From Acidobacteriaceae bacterium (lineage in GTDB: Bacteria; Acidobacteriota; Terriglobia; Terriglobales; Acidobacteriaceae): 23,731 bases of DNA. Position numbers and translations under genes: made by a program. Location of the stretch: contig PMCH01000170.1 in assembly GCA_003154055.1 (NCBI GenBank), positions 1 to 23,731 on the forward strand, given 5' to 3'. Each line of letters starts with the position of its first letter. The stretch's first letter is position 1. Under the pieces are notes generated by a model. It made no database searches, was not told the origin of the DNA, and worked only from the letters and a program-made list of their open reading frames with translations. Positions 13,093 to 20,935 of the stretch are shown here, piece by piece.

Positions 13093-14664
13093 ATGCTTCG
13101 CACCCAGCTCTACGCCGATCCCACTGGCCGTTTCGTCCACGATGTTGTTCTCGAAAGCTGCCGCCGCAATCCCAACAAGCGAGCGTTGCTCGATACTTCC
13201 TGCAATCGCCGGTTCACCTACGCCGAATATGGAGACCTGGTCGAATCGCTGGCGCGTGGCTTGGTCGCTGCTGGCCTCGCCCCCGGAGAAGTCGTTGCCA
13301 TCTTCCTTCCCAACTCCTGGGAGTTTGCCATCACCTATCACGCCGCCACGCTCGCAGGAGGAATTCCCACCCTGCTCAATCCCGCGTACCGCGAACGCGA
13401 GGTCCGTTATCAGATGGAATGCTCGGCGGCCACTTTCCTGATCACGGATGGCCCCCTGCTCGAAGGCATCAACCTCGCTGGGCTCCCGGACTTGCGCCGC
13501 GTTTACACCACGCGTAACCCGCGTCCAGACACAGAAGAGTTCGCAGTTCTGTTGCGTCCGAGCTCTGCTTCGTTCCCAGGACTGCATGCGGATTCCAGGC
13601 AGACCCTTGCCGCTCTTCCCTTCTCCAGCGGGACGACCGGACTGCCCAAGGGCGTGATGCTTTCGCATTCCAACCTGGTGTCGAACGTTTACCAGATGCT
13701 CGGCCCCGGCGGGACGCCTCTCTTGCAGGACGACGTCATGCTCTGCTTCCTGCCGCTCTACCACATCTATGGCTTGACGGTCGCCCTCACTCTCCCGCTC
13801 ACTCTGGGCGCGACGCTGATCCTGATGCCCCGCTTCGACATCAAGAAACTCTGCGCGCTCCTCACGGAAGAAGGCGTCACCATGATGCCGATGGTCCCGC
13901 CGGCCATCAACGCACTCTGCCAGGCCGCGGAAGCCGGGATGTTTCCCAAGGACCACCGCGTCCGCTGGATCAAGTCCGGCGCCGCTGCGCTCGCTCCCGA
14001 ACTTGCCCGCCGCCTCAGCGATCTCACCGGCATCGCAGTCAACCAGGGATACGGCATGACCGAAGCGTCGCCCGTCACCCACGTCGGCTACATCGCGCCG
14101 CCTGAGATGAACCGTCCCGCCTCCATCGGACAGCCGCTGGCGCTCACCGACTGCCGCATCCTCGATCTGAACGACAAGGAAGTTCCACACGGCGAACCCG
14201 GTGAACTGGTCATGCGCGGACCGCAATTCATGCTCGGATACTGGAAGGACCCGCAAGCGACCGCTGCCGTTCTGCGCGATGGCTGGTACTACTCCGGCGA
14301 TATCGTTCGGACCGACGCGGACGGCTTCTATTACGTTCTCGACCGCCGCAAAGAAATGATCAAGTACAAAGGATTCCCGGTCGCCCCGGCGGAAGTGGAA
14401 TCCGTGCTCTTGGAACATCCCGCGGTACGCGACTGCGGCGTAGTCGGCAAGCCCGACGACGCTGCCGGAGAAATTCCCTGCGCTTTCGTCGTGCTGCGCG
14501 AGGGCTTCGCGGCCTCCGACGCACTCGACAAACAACTCCGTGATTTCGTCGCCGACCGCCTTGCCCACCACAAACAGCCGCGCGAAATTCGTTTTGTGGA
14601 AGCCCTTCCACGCACGCCGTCGGGCAAGATTCTGCGCCGCGAATTGCGCGCCAACTTCTCTTGA
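13093..14664 (+). CDS. AMP-binding acyl-CoA ligase (4-coumarate/long-chain fatty acid type)
   Basis: 523 residues, ANL superfamily. It activates a carboxylic acid with ATP to an acyl-AMP and transfers it to CoA. Motifs: phosphate loop SSGTTGLPKG (178-187), YGMTE (320-324), YSGDI (400-404) with hinge DRRKEMIKYKGFPVAPAEVE, and catalytic Lys512 in PSGKILRREL. The closest look is 4-coumarate-CoA-ligase-like; the acid cannot be fixed by eye. The frame is open to 12991, but that part is a dispersed repeat and the -10 at 13078-13083 supports this ATG. A hairpin 8 nt after the stop separates it from the convergent gene. A 549-codon open frame on the other strand is a shadow. Confidence 0.93.
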   Translation: MLRTQLYADPTGRFVHDVVLESCRRNPNKRALLDTSCNRRFTYAEYGDLVESLARGLVAAGLAPGEVVAIFLPNSWEFAITYHAATLAGGIPTLLNPAYREREVRYQMECSAATFLITDGPLLEGINLAGLPDLRRVYTTRNPRPDTEEFAVLLRPSSASFPGLHADSRQTLAALPFSSGTTGLPKGVMLSHSNLVSNVYQMLGPGGTPLLQDDVMLCFLPLYHIYGLTVALTLPLTLGATLILMPRFDIKKLCALLTEEGVTMMPMVPPAINALCQAAEAGMFPKDHRVRWIKSGAAALAPELARRLSDLTGIAVNQGYGMTEASPVTHVGYIAPPEMNRPASIGQPLALTDCRILDLNDKEVPHGEPGELVMRGPQFMLGYWKDPQATAAVLRDGWYYSGDIVRTDADGFYYVLDRRKEMIKYKGFPVAPAEVESVLLEHPAVRDCGVVGKPDDAAGEIPCAFVVLREGFAASDALDKQLRDFVADRLAHHKQPREIRFVEALPRTPSGKILRRELRANFS

Positions 14665-14671
14665 AAGCCAA

Positions 14672-14701
14672 GGCCCACTCCTCCCTGCGGAAAAGTGGGC
14701 C
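14672..14701. terminator. Hairpin between convergent genes
   Basis: Perfect 8-bp arms GGCCCACT (14672-14679) and AGTGGGCC (14694-14701) with a 14-nt loop, starting 8 nt after the ligase stop and 25 nt before the end of the minus-strand gene. The T-tract is poor (CCTTGTT). It may serve both genes, and it may also be a repeat element. Confidence 0.5.
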
Positions 14702-14725
14702 CCTTGTTCGGCAGAACTGCATTGC

Positions 14726-16261
14726 CTATTTCGTTTCGCCCGTTTTCAGGATCTCGTACACCACGTTCTGGCCGTGCTGCCGGGTAAAGAACCCGCGCGC
14801 GCCTTCCAGGTTCTGGATGGTTCCCGGTTGCTCCGCCGGGTCGGTGCTTCCATTGGAGACATGAAGCCCGGTTGGCTCATTGTCACCTTTGACCGCCGCA
14901 ATCGCGTCGCGGCCCAGGGCCAGGAAGCGTAGCGGCGGTTCCGATCCATCCGTCGTGTAGGACCAGATCGAATCCAGCGTGTTGAGCTGGGAATGCAGGC
15001 CATCCCCGCGATCTTCGGCGGCGATCAAAGTGTGATCGTCGGCGAAGCTCAGGTTGTCGAATGAAGACTGTTCAGCCGTCCCCAGCACAAAGATGGAGAG
15101 CTGGCCGCTGTTGCGGTCCGTGTTGAGGTCAACCCGGAAGATAGAACCCCATGCCCCACGCTGGGCCAACGCCGGAACGTTACCCGAATCCGAGTTCGTG
15201 TCGCCGGTCGGACAGAAGTAGAACGTCTGATAGCCCGACCCGGGGAGGTACTGTAGATTCTCCGGCCGCTTAAAGGGCGTCGCGCCCGCCGCCTTAGCTA
15301 GTGCGTTCGCGTCGAAGCCCGCCGTTCCATCCACTGCTGTGTCATGTACTGTTACCCACTGCACCGGATACGACGTGCCCGGTGTGTGCAGCCGCAACTG
15401 ATTCACGCTGAATACGTCGCCCACTGGATCGTCGGCGTGGAAAACGACCGCACTACCGTCAATCATTACTTGCAGCGCCTGCAACTTGCCACCCTTGGAA
15501 AGGTCGGTGGGGTCGTACGGAACCAGCCGGTACACGAAGGAGTTCGGCTGCCGTGCTGCCTTGGGGCTGTTCGGATCGTTCGGATCGACGTTTACGCTCT
15601 TGCCCCCGATGTCCTCTGCCAGGATCAGGTTCCCTTGGTCGTCGGGATGAATTCCCTCAAAACCCTTCACTCCAAGAGTGCCATCCAGAGTCCTGGGGTT
15701 TGGCGGCCAAGTCTGGTTAATCTCGATAACACCGCCTCCGTCTTCTTGCGTGAACAGCAGCGTCTTGGTGAACGGGTTGTAGGTGGAGCCATCAATCGCG
15801 TTTAAGCTCGTTACCCCACCTCCGCCTACCGGTGTCAGGAGCGTGATTCTGTGGGCCTTATTCTTGACATCAAGGTTGATACGCGTAAGGTAGGCGAGAT
15901 TGCCCTGATTTTCGTGCCCCTGAAACAAGAAGTGCCGTCCGTAGTCGATTCCCGGGACCGGCCCACCGGGGTTGCTGTCGAGAACCACATACAGATTCTC
16001 GTCCGCTTCGGTAAGAGTCCCATCGGTCAGCACTCCAAACTTTGTGATCGGGCCGGATGGATTTTCCAGCGGCGACGTGCCAGTGACAATCTGCTGGAGT
16101 TTGAATCCTGACGCAACTGTCGATGCCGGATGACCTACTTTCTTGTGGGCGTGAGCAACGCCGGTGGTGATCGGCCCGATGCCAAGCTGGCCGAACGCAA
16201 GAGGTGCGGCTAGCCCTAAGACCAGGCCGAGCCTCAAAGACATGCCATGAACACTGCGCAT
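14726..16261 (-). CDS. Secreted PhoX/DUF839-like protein
   Basis: 511 residues from ATG at 16261, chosen because AAAGGA lies 6 nt upstream; an earlier in-frame ATG at 16282 has no SD and overlaps it. The signal peptide MRSVHGMSLRLGLVLGLAAP ends near ALAFGQ. The mature chain is rich in beta-strand and Gly/Asp/Asn turns (GHENQGNLAYL, FEGIHPDDQGNLILAED, RPENLQYLPGSGYQTFYF), resembling the beta-propeller PhoX family of calcium/iron-dependent alkaline phosphatases. The RPEN segment is the clearest family landmark. I cannot verify the full metal-ligand set, so phosphatase activity is inferred. Not visibly linked to other phosphate genes; no Pho box recognised. Convergent with the ligase gene. Confidence 0.75.
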   Translation of the reverse strand: MRSVHGMSLRLGLVLGLAAPLAFGQLGIGPITTGVAHAHKKVGHPASTVASGFKLQQIVTGTSPLENPSGPITKFGVLTDGTLTEADENLYVVLDSNPGGPVPGIDYGRHFLFQGHENQGNLAYLTRINLDVKNKAHRITLLTPVGGGGVTSLNAIDGSTYNPFTKTLLFTQEDGGGVIEINQTWPPNPRTLDGTLGVKGFEGIHPDDQGNLILAEDIGGKSVNVDPNDPNSPKAARQPNSFVYRLVPYDPTDLSKGGKLQALQVMIDGSAVVFHADDPVGDVFSVNQLRLHTPGTSYPVQWVTVHDTAVDGTAGFDANALAKAAGATPFKRPENLQYLPGSGYQTFYFCPTGDTNSDSGNVPALAQRGAWGSIFRVDLNTDRNSGQLSIFVLGTAEQSSFDNLSFADDHTLIAAEDRGDGLHSQLNTLDSIWSYTTDGSEPPLRFLALGRDAIAAVKGDNEPTGLHVSNGSTDPAEQPGTIQNLEGARGFFTRQHGQNVVYEILKTGETK

Positions 16262-16469
16262 ACGTAGTCCTTTCCCATTCATCGTCGAGACTTGACTGTC
16301 GCGGAGTTAGGGGTACAGCCAGTTACTGAGGTGGAGGGTAGTGGGTCAGAGTTGCGGCAGTGTTGCAGCAGAGTTAAGGCCGTGTGAAATTCATTCGGAG
16401 CTCTGGACGCAGCTGTGGATTTCCGCAGGTGACGTCGATGACGCTTGCGTTCCCGAACCGGTCGCAGTG

Positions 16470-16475
16470 TAAGAT
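16470..16475 (+). promoter_or_regulatory. -10 for near-leaderless permease mRNA
   Basis: TAAGAT ends 9 nt before the GTG at 16485, with ATTTTTGTT between and no SD. A TTGCGT at 16445-16450 is a weak -35 with 19-nt spacing. Confidence 0.45.
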
Positions 16476-16484
16476 ATTTTTGTT

Positions 16485-17630
16485 GTGACCCTCACCCGCT
16501 TTGTCACCAAGTCCGCCTTCCGCAACAAACGCCGCAGCCTGCTGACGGTTGCCAGCATCGCGTTCTCCCTGCTCCTGCTCTGCATCATGCTGACCGTCTG
16601 GCGCAGCTTTTACATTGACAAGGGCGCTCCCGATTCCGCACTGCGCATCATGACCCGGCACAAGGTCTCGCTCGCCAACTTCCTTCCCATCTACTATCGC
16701 GACAAAATGCGTACCGTGCCGGGCGTTGTCCACGTCGTCCCCATGACCTGGTTTGGCGGCAAGTACAAAGACGACAAACCGGAAAACTTTTTTGCCCAGT
16801 TCGCCACTGATCCCGAAGAGTACTTCGACGTGGCCGCAGACAAGAGCATGCCGCCCGACCAGCTTGCAGCCTGGAAGAAGGACCGGGCCGGCTGCGTCGT
16901 CGACGTCGACCTTGCCCGGAAGCACAACTGGAAAATCGGGGACCGCATCACCCTGCAGGGCACCATCTTCCCTGCCAACCTCGACCTGACCATCCGCGGC
17001 ATTTACACGATTGATCCGCCCTCCAGCAATCTCTACTTCCACGCCAAGTATTTGGAGGAGTCCGTCTCCTGGTTCAAGGACTCTGCCGGCTTCTACTTCA
17101 CGCGGGTGGATACCCCTGAGAACATGCCCAGGGCCGCCCGCGCCATTGACGACATGTTCCACGGCACGCCCGTTCCCACCAAGAGCGAGAGCGAACAGGC
17201 CTTCCGGCTCGATTTCATTGCCACGCTTGGTAACGTCAAGGCGTTCATCCTGAGTATCTGCGGGGCGGTCGTGTTCACAACTCTCCTGGTCTGCGCCAAC
17301 ACCATGGCCATGTCCATCCGCGAACGTACCCGCGAGGTGGCTGTCCTCCGCACTCTCGGCTTCACCCGCGAGGCCATTCTCAAGCTGCTGCTTAGCGAAT
17401 CCATCGCGATTTCTCTGATCGGTGGTGTGGTCGGCATTTTTCTTGGGACGATTCTGATCAAAGCCATGTCGCGACCCGGCATCGGCATGCCCGTCTCCAT
17501 GCACATGACGCTGGCCACTGCCGGTGTGGTCATGCTGGTGGCCGGTCTGGTGGGACTGATCAGTGGACTCATCCCTTCTTATCGCGCCTCGAACCTGGGC
17601 ATCGTAGACGCCCTGCGCTACATCGGATAG
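16485..17630 (+). CDS. Orphan FtsX/MacB-type permease
   Basis: 381 residues from GTG. One N-terminal membrane helix (about 19-40, TVASIAFSLLLLCIMLTV), an extracytoplasmic MacB-type domain, then three C-terminal helices with the coupling stretch RERTREVAVLRTLGFTREAI. This is the core of a type VII (MacB/LolC-like) ABC transporter subunit. No ATPase gene adjoins it; the nearest in the window belongs to the iron operon about 6 kb upstream, so its partner lies elsewhere or it shares one. Substrate unknown. The start is supported by the -10 at 16470 and the lack of SD. It is followed after 105 nt by the universal stress gene, which has its own promoter. Confidence 0.88.
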   Translation: MTLTRFVTKSAFRNKRRSLLTVASIAFSLLLLCIMLTVWRSFYIDKGAPDSALRIMTRHKVSLANFLPIYYRDKMRTVPGVVHVVPMTWFGGKYKDDKPENFFAQFATDPEEYFDVAADKSMPPDQLAAWKKDRAGCVVDVDLARKHNWKIGDRITLQGTIFPANLDLTIRGIYTIDPPSSNLYFHAKYLEESVSWFKDSAGFYFTRVDTPENMPRAARAIDDMFHGTPVPTKSESEQAFRLDFIATLGNVKAFILSICGAVVFTTLLVCANTMAMSIRERTREVAVLRTLGFTREAILKLLLSESIAISLIGGVVGIFLGTILIKAMSRPGIGMPVSMHMTLATAGVVMLVAGLVGLISGLIPSYRASNLGIVDALRYIG

Positions 17631-17654
17631 GGCGCGGGGTTCTCACCCTGTCGC

Positions 17655-17668
17655 GTGATTGCAGTCAC
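17655..17668. promoter_or_regulatory. Crp/Fnr-family site of the universal stress gene
   Basis: GTGATTGCAGTCAC is a GTGA-N6-TCAC palindrome. Its centre (17661.5) lies 41.5 nt before the start point expected from TATAAG at 17691-17696, exactly the class II activator position. Confidence 0.6.
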
Positions 17669-17690
17669 TGCTTTTTTCAAAGACGGAGAG

Positions 17691-17696
17691 TATAAG
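17691..17696 (+). promoter_or_regulatory. -10 of the universal stress gene
   Basis: TATAAG (5 of 6 to TATAAT) with predicted start near 17703. No good -35 is seen, as expected for an activator-dependent class II promoter. Confidence 0.5.
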
Positions 17697-17735
17697 AAAA
17701 GCAGATCGCATCTCCCGCCTAGAGGAGGACGTGTC

Positions 17736-18623
17736 ATGGCGACTTCCCAGGCAAACATCGCTGCGTCTTTCAAGACAATCCTGTTTGCAACCGATTTCTC
17801 ATCTTCTTCGCAAGCTGCACTTCCGTACGTGGTAAGCCTTGCCCACCGCTTTGCTTCCAAGGTAATCGCGGCGCACGCCGTAGCGCTCGAGCCACTGGCC
17901 GGCATCACTCCCGCGCCGCCCGCGCCCGCAATCGATCTCGAATGGCAGGACGCAAAAGAGGGAATGCAGGCATTCCAAGACACCCAGGTATTCACCGGGT
18001 TGCGCCACGAGTTCATACTGGAACGAGGGGACCCGATGGGGGTCATCTCCGACCTGATCAAGAACGAGGCTGTAGACCTGGTGGTGCTGGGAACACACGG
18101 CCGAAAGGGACTCCGCAAGCTTTTTGCCGGCTCCGTTGCAGAAGAGATCTTCCGCACGGCAACTTGCCCGATCCTGACCGTAGGGCCGGGCGCCGAGTCT
18201 GGCCCGCCGCAGGACTGGAAACCGAGTCTGGTTCTCTTTGCCACCGACTTTTCGCGCGGGTCGCTCCATGCACTCCCCCTCGCAGTTTCGTTCGCCGAAG
18301 AAAACCAGGCCGCGTTGCTGCTGCTGCACGTGGTGCCGCTCGTGCCTTGGGAACAACAGCCTGAGATGGCTCAGGATTATGAGCAACGGTTGAGGAAGCT
18401 GATTCCCGAGGACGCCGCGCACCGCGGCAAGATCGAATGTGCGGTTCGTTTTAATCTGGCTGCACCCGGAATCCTCGCCGTCGCAGAAGAAAAGCAGGCC
18501 GGCTTGGTCGTACTGGGGGTGCACCGTGCCGTTCTGCCCAGACTCGACTCGCATGTGCCGTGGAGTACGGCCTACGAAGTCGTTAGCAACGCGCACTGTC
18601 CGGTGCTGACAGTTCGCGGATAA
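17736..18623 (+). CDS. Universal stress protein, tandem UspA domains
   Basis: 295 residues, two UspA folds. The first (about 12-150) begins KTILFATDFS and carries the ATP-binding pattern G119-x2-G122-x9-G132-S133. The second (about 164-295) begins SLVLFATDFS but its loop (GVHRAVLPRLDSHVPWS) lacks the glycines, so it probably does not bind ATP the same way. It is a cytoplasmic stress/nucleotide-binding protein. The ATG at 17736 is set by GAGGAGG 7 nt upstream; the open frame further upstream contains the promoter and is not translated. A Crp/Fnr-type site at -41.5 suggests control by oxygen, redox or cyclic nucleotide. The small gene at 18671 probably shares the transcript. Confidence 0.93.
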   Translation: MATSQANIAASFKTILFATDFSSSSQAALPYVVSLAHRFASKVIAAHAVALEPLAGITPAPPAPAIDLEWQDAKEGMQAFQDTQVFTGLRHEFILERGDPMGVISDLIKNEAVDLVVLGTHGRKGLRKLFAGSVAEEIFRTATCPILTVGPGAESGPPQDWKPSLVLFATDFSRGSLHALPLAVSFAEENQAALLLLHVVPLVPWEQQPEMAQDYEQRLRKLIPEDAAHRGKIECAVRFNLAAPGILAVAEEKQAGLVVLGVHRAVLPRLDSHVPWSTAYEVVSNAHCPVLTVRG

Positions 18624-18633
18624 GACATGGCCC

Positions 18634-18657
18634 CTCGCCGGGGGACACTGCGGCGAG
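18634..18657. repeat. Hairpin between the stress gene and the next gene
   Basis: Arms CTCGCCG (18634-18640) and CGGCGAG (18651-18657) with a 10-nt loop, just before the SD of the next gene. With no T-tract it is more likely an mRNA processing or stability element, or an attenuator, than a full terminator. Confidence 0.4.
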
Positions 18658-18670
18658 CGGGGAGGACCCT

Positions 18671-18952
18671 ATGCAGTTGCATTTCTTGCCCAGTGAACTC
18701 GATCTGCTGGCGGATATACTCCTGAGCCAGGGCGGCCATGATCGCTTGCTGGATCAGGTTTTGACCCGCCAGATCCACGTCGATCTCGACGAACTCGATC
18801 AGTTGCAGGAGATTCTAATTTTCCAGAAGCACATGGTTGGCAAGGAGGTTGTCCGCTGCGCGGACCCAGCGAGGAAGAAACTTCTGGAGGCGCGCTATTT
18901 GCAGCTGGATTCCATGCTCGAGAAGGTCAGCGAGGCTTGTGCCATGCTTTGA
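18671..18952 (+). CDS. Small acidic helical protein, unknown
   Basis: 93 residues, cytoplasmic, predicted all-helical, Leu- and Asp/Glu-rich (VDLDELDQLQEILIFQKHM). The ATG has GGAGG 5 nt upstream, so the start is well supported. It lies 47 nt after the universal stress gene on the same strand and is probably co-transcribed. No family is recognised and there is no signal peptide or membrane segment. Confidence 0.7.
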   Translation: MQLHFLPSELDLLADILLSQGGHDRLLDQVLTRQIHVDLDELDQLQEILIFQKHMVGKEVVRCADPARKKLLEARYLQLDSMLEKVSEACAML

Positions 18953-18978
18953 AGGCTCTCGAATCTGCCTCCCGGTGC

Positions 18979-18984
18979 TACACT
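18979..18984 (+). promoter_or_regulatory. -10 for near-leaderless Cys-rich protein mRNA
   Basis: TACACT (preceded by GTGC) ends 8 nt before the ATG at 18993; the gap CGCTTTCG has no SD. Confidence 0.45.
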
Positions 18985-18992
18985 CGCTTTCG

Positions 18993-19301
18993 ATGCGGAC
19001 GGACATCCTCCCCCTCTGCGACAAGCACTACCGCACCATGGAACCCCTGCTCGCTCCCTACAGTGCTGACCGGTGCATCGATTTCTTCCGCTGCACCGAA
19101 AAATTCTGCCACCGCTGCTTCGGCGAGCGCGTGGGCTACGTTACGCCCCAGCGCGACCTGGCGCCCGTTCTCACCACCGGCCAGCCCGAGTGCGAGCGTC
19201 ACGCCCGGCCCATGTTCATCATCAGCCTCGACCGGCAGCATAACCGCGTCACCTTCGCCTGCCCCGAACCGGACTGCCACGAGCGCATCGTGCGGACATG
19301 A
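18993..19301 (+). CDS. Small Cys/His-rich, probably zinc-binding protein
   Basis: 102 residues with Cys/His clusters in order: LCDKH, DRCIDFFRC, FCHRCFG, ECERH and CPEPDCHE. The spacing suggests one or two zinc sites, or a redox-labile Cys cluster. No known family recognised. The frame is open upstream to 18837 but that stretch overlaps the preceding gene; the -10 at 18979 supports the ATG at 18993. It may act as a small nucleic-acid- or protein-binding factor; that is only a guess. Confidence 0.65.
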   Translation: MRTDILPLCDKHYRTMEPLLAPYSADRCIDFFRCTEKFCHRCFGERVGYVTPQRDLAPVLTTGQPECERHARPMFIISLDRQHNRVTFACPEPDCHERIVRT

Positions 19302-19535
19302 CGCCGCGTAACGCCGGCGCCCGCTCCGCGGGGTAGTGCCTCTCCCGTGTCACTCCTGACCCGCTCCGTATCCGGGCAGACACGACCCTCGCCCCTTTGG
19401 GATCACCGGCTGGTTGAGGACCCCTGCAATCAAGCGTTTGGGCGGCCGTCCTCGGAGCAAAACCGGCAAACAATTTGCAAGGACGAAAGAGAACGAGATT
19501 GAGGGGCGGGATCCAAGTTTTTCATTGTCTATTCT
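19302..19535. other. Spacer with no recognised gene
   Basis: Between the Cys-rich gene and the promoter of the CreD-like gene. Short open frames here lack SD or coding character. It becomes AT-rich from about 19520. Confidence 0.4.
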
Positions 19536-19564
19536 TTGTTGTACAAAGTACATTATATTACAAT
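19536..19564 (+). promoter_or_regulatory. Promoter with TGTAC-AAA-GTACA operator
   Basis: A perfect inverted repeat TGTACAAAGTACA (19540-19552) lies between a possible -35, TTGTTG (19536-19541), and -10-like TATATT (19554-19559) or TACAAT (19559-19564). Palindromes of this kind are used by PadR- and GntR/YtrA-type repressors; the regulator is not in the window. Confidence 0.45.
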
Positions 19565-19582
19565 ACCCAAGGAGGTATCGCT

Positions 19583-20830
19583 TTGATTCGCCACATTGCA
19601 GCGCTCATTTTCATTTTCGTGTGCACAACGATCGCCTGGATGATCCTCGGTTCCACCATCATGGACCGCTCCCGCACCAGCGACGAGCGACTCGAAGGGC
19701 ACGTCGCTTCTACCTGGGGGACCCCCCAGATACAGGCCCCGCCCACCGCGAGCTTTTCCTGGTGGGAGACGGTTCGTGTCAAGACACAGGACAATGGCAA
19801 GGACATTGTGCGCGACGAAAAGGTCGAGCGCACAAGCTACTTCCCTCTCGACGCGACCGCGGTCAACGTCAAGCTGAACCTTGACCATCGCCAGAAAGGC
19901 TTGCTCTGGTACAGCACGTACGTCGTGGATTTCGCTGGCGATTACAACTTCCACAATGACGTTACCGTGCCCCGCACAATTACTCTTCGCTTGCCGCTCC
20001 CCGCGGAAAAAGCCCTCTATGACGGACTAATCATGACCTTCAACGGGCAACAGGTCCCGGTCTCAACCGATGCCGGCGGCGCGGTAGCCACCCTTGACCT
20101 CACGCCCGGCGAACCGGCGGCCCTTCACGTTGCCTATCGCTCCCAGGGCATGGGCAGCTGGCGTTACAAACTCGCTGACGGTGTAGCCCAGGCGCACAAC
20201 TTCGACCTCGTCATGCAAACCAATTTCACGGACATCGACTTCGCCGACGACACTCTCTCTCCCACGGCAAAGAAACTCATCGGCAACGGCTGGGAACTGA
20301 CGTGGCGATATTCGGACCTTGTATCTGGTTTTCAGATCGGTATGGACATGCCCGAGAAGCTCCAACCCGGCCCGCTCGCCGGGCAGATCAGCTTTTTCGC
20401 CCCCGTATCCCTGTTTTTCTTCTTCTTCCTGATGTTCATCATCACGGCCTTGCGCGGTATCGACCTTTACCCCATGAACTACTTCTTCCTCGCGACCGCG
20501 TTCTTTGCCTTCCACCTCTTGCTGGCGTACCTCGTCGACCACATGTCCATCCACGCGGCGATGGTAATCTCCTCCGTTGTTTCCATCATCCTGGTGGTGA
20601 GTTATCTGCGACTGGTGGTGGGCATGCGCTTTGCCGCACTGGAGGCTGGAACCGCTCAACTCATCTATCTGGTGGTGTTTTCCTACGCGTTCTTCTGGAA
20701 AGGCTTCACCGGCCTCACCATCACCGTCATTTCCGTGATCACGTTGTTCGTGGTGATGCAAGCCACGGGCCGGATCCGCTGGTCAGAGAAATTCCGGAAG
20801 CCGGCAGAGATTCCCCGCAACCCCAAATAA
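19583..20830 (+). CDS. CreD-like inner-membrane protein
   Basis: 415 residues from TTG at 19583, chosen because a perfect AAGGAGGT lies 6 nt upstream; the open frame extends back to 19475 but through the promoter. One N-terminal helix (about 3-25), a large extracytoplasmic domain (about 30-275), then five or so C-terminal helices (FFFFFLMFIITALRG, YPMNYFFLATAFFAFHLLLA and onward). The layout and the segment after the first C-terminal helix (LYPMNYFFL...FHLLLAYL) resemble CreD of the CreBC regulon, an inner-membrane protein linked to envelope integrity and beta-lactam responses. Similarity is by eye, so the family call is moderate. No CreBC-type tag is seen upstream. A palindromic hairpin follows the stop. 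Confidence 0.65.
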   Translation: MIRHIAALIFIFVCTTIAWMILGSTIMDRSRTSDERLEGHVASTWGTPQIQAPPTASFSWWETVRVKTQDNGKDIVRDEKVERTSYFPLDATAVNVKLNLDHRQKGLLWYSTYVVDFAGDYNFHNDVTVPRTITLRLPLPAEKALYDGLIMTFNGQQVPVSTDAGGAVATLDLTPGEPAALHVAYRSQGMGSWRYKLADGVAQAHNFDLVMQTNFTDIDFADDTLSPTAKKLIGNGWELTWRYSDLVSGFQIGMDMPEKLQPGPLAGQISFFAPVSLFFFFFLMFIITALRGIDLYPMNYFFLATAFFAFHLLLAYLVDHMSIHAAMVISSVVSIILVVSYLRLVVGMRFAALEAGTAQLIYLVVFSYAFFWKGFTGLTITVISVITLFVVMQATGRIRWSEKFRKPAEIPRNPK

Positions 20831-20843
20831 CTTGAGCATCGGC

Positions 20844-20864
20844 GGACGGGTCTCGGACCCGTCC
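20844..20864. terminator. REP-like hairpin between convergent genes
   Basis: Perfect 9-bp arms GGACGGGTC and GACCCGTCC with loop TCG. It sits 14 nt after the CreD-like stop and before the end of the EVE gene, so it could end both transcripts. Its core CGGGTC-TCG-GACCCG is closely related to the hairpin inside the permease gene at 7191-7209. Confidence 0.5.
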
Positions 20865-20898
20865 CTCCCACCCTTCAGAATCGCGACGGTCTATTTTC

Positions 20899-20928
20899 GC
20901 AATCCGATTTCTCAGTTCCCACTTCTGC
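20899..20928. repeat. CTTCTGCAATC-type repeat, copy 2
   Basis: GCAATCCGATTTCTCAG followed by TTCCCACTTCTGC, a diverged copy of the string at 23203-23232. Confidence 0.4.
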
Positions 20929-20935
20929 GGTCGCC

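Noticed and set aside
12922..14571. 549-codon open frame on the minus strand
   Set aside because: Lies opposite the acyl-CoA ligase, whose motifs are unmistakable; the antisense product has no recognisable domain and is a high-GC codon shadow.
16374..17504. 376-codon open frame on the minus strand
   Set aside because: Opposite the orphan permease; no hydrophobic or domain pattern, His/Asp/Gly-rich shadow.
19540..19552. Palindrome as a Fur or cre-tag site
   Set aside because: TGTACAAAGTACA fits neither the Fur 7-1-7 pattern nor the TTCAC repeats of the CreBC regulon; kept only as an unidentified operator.
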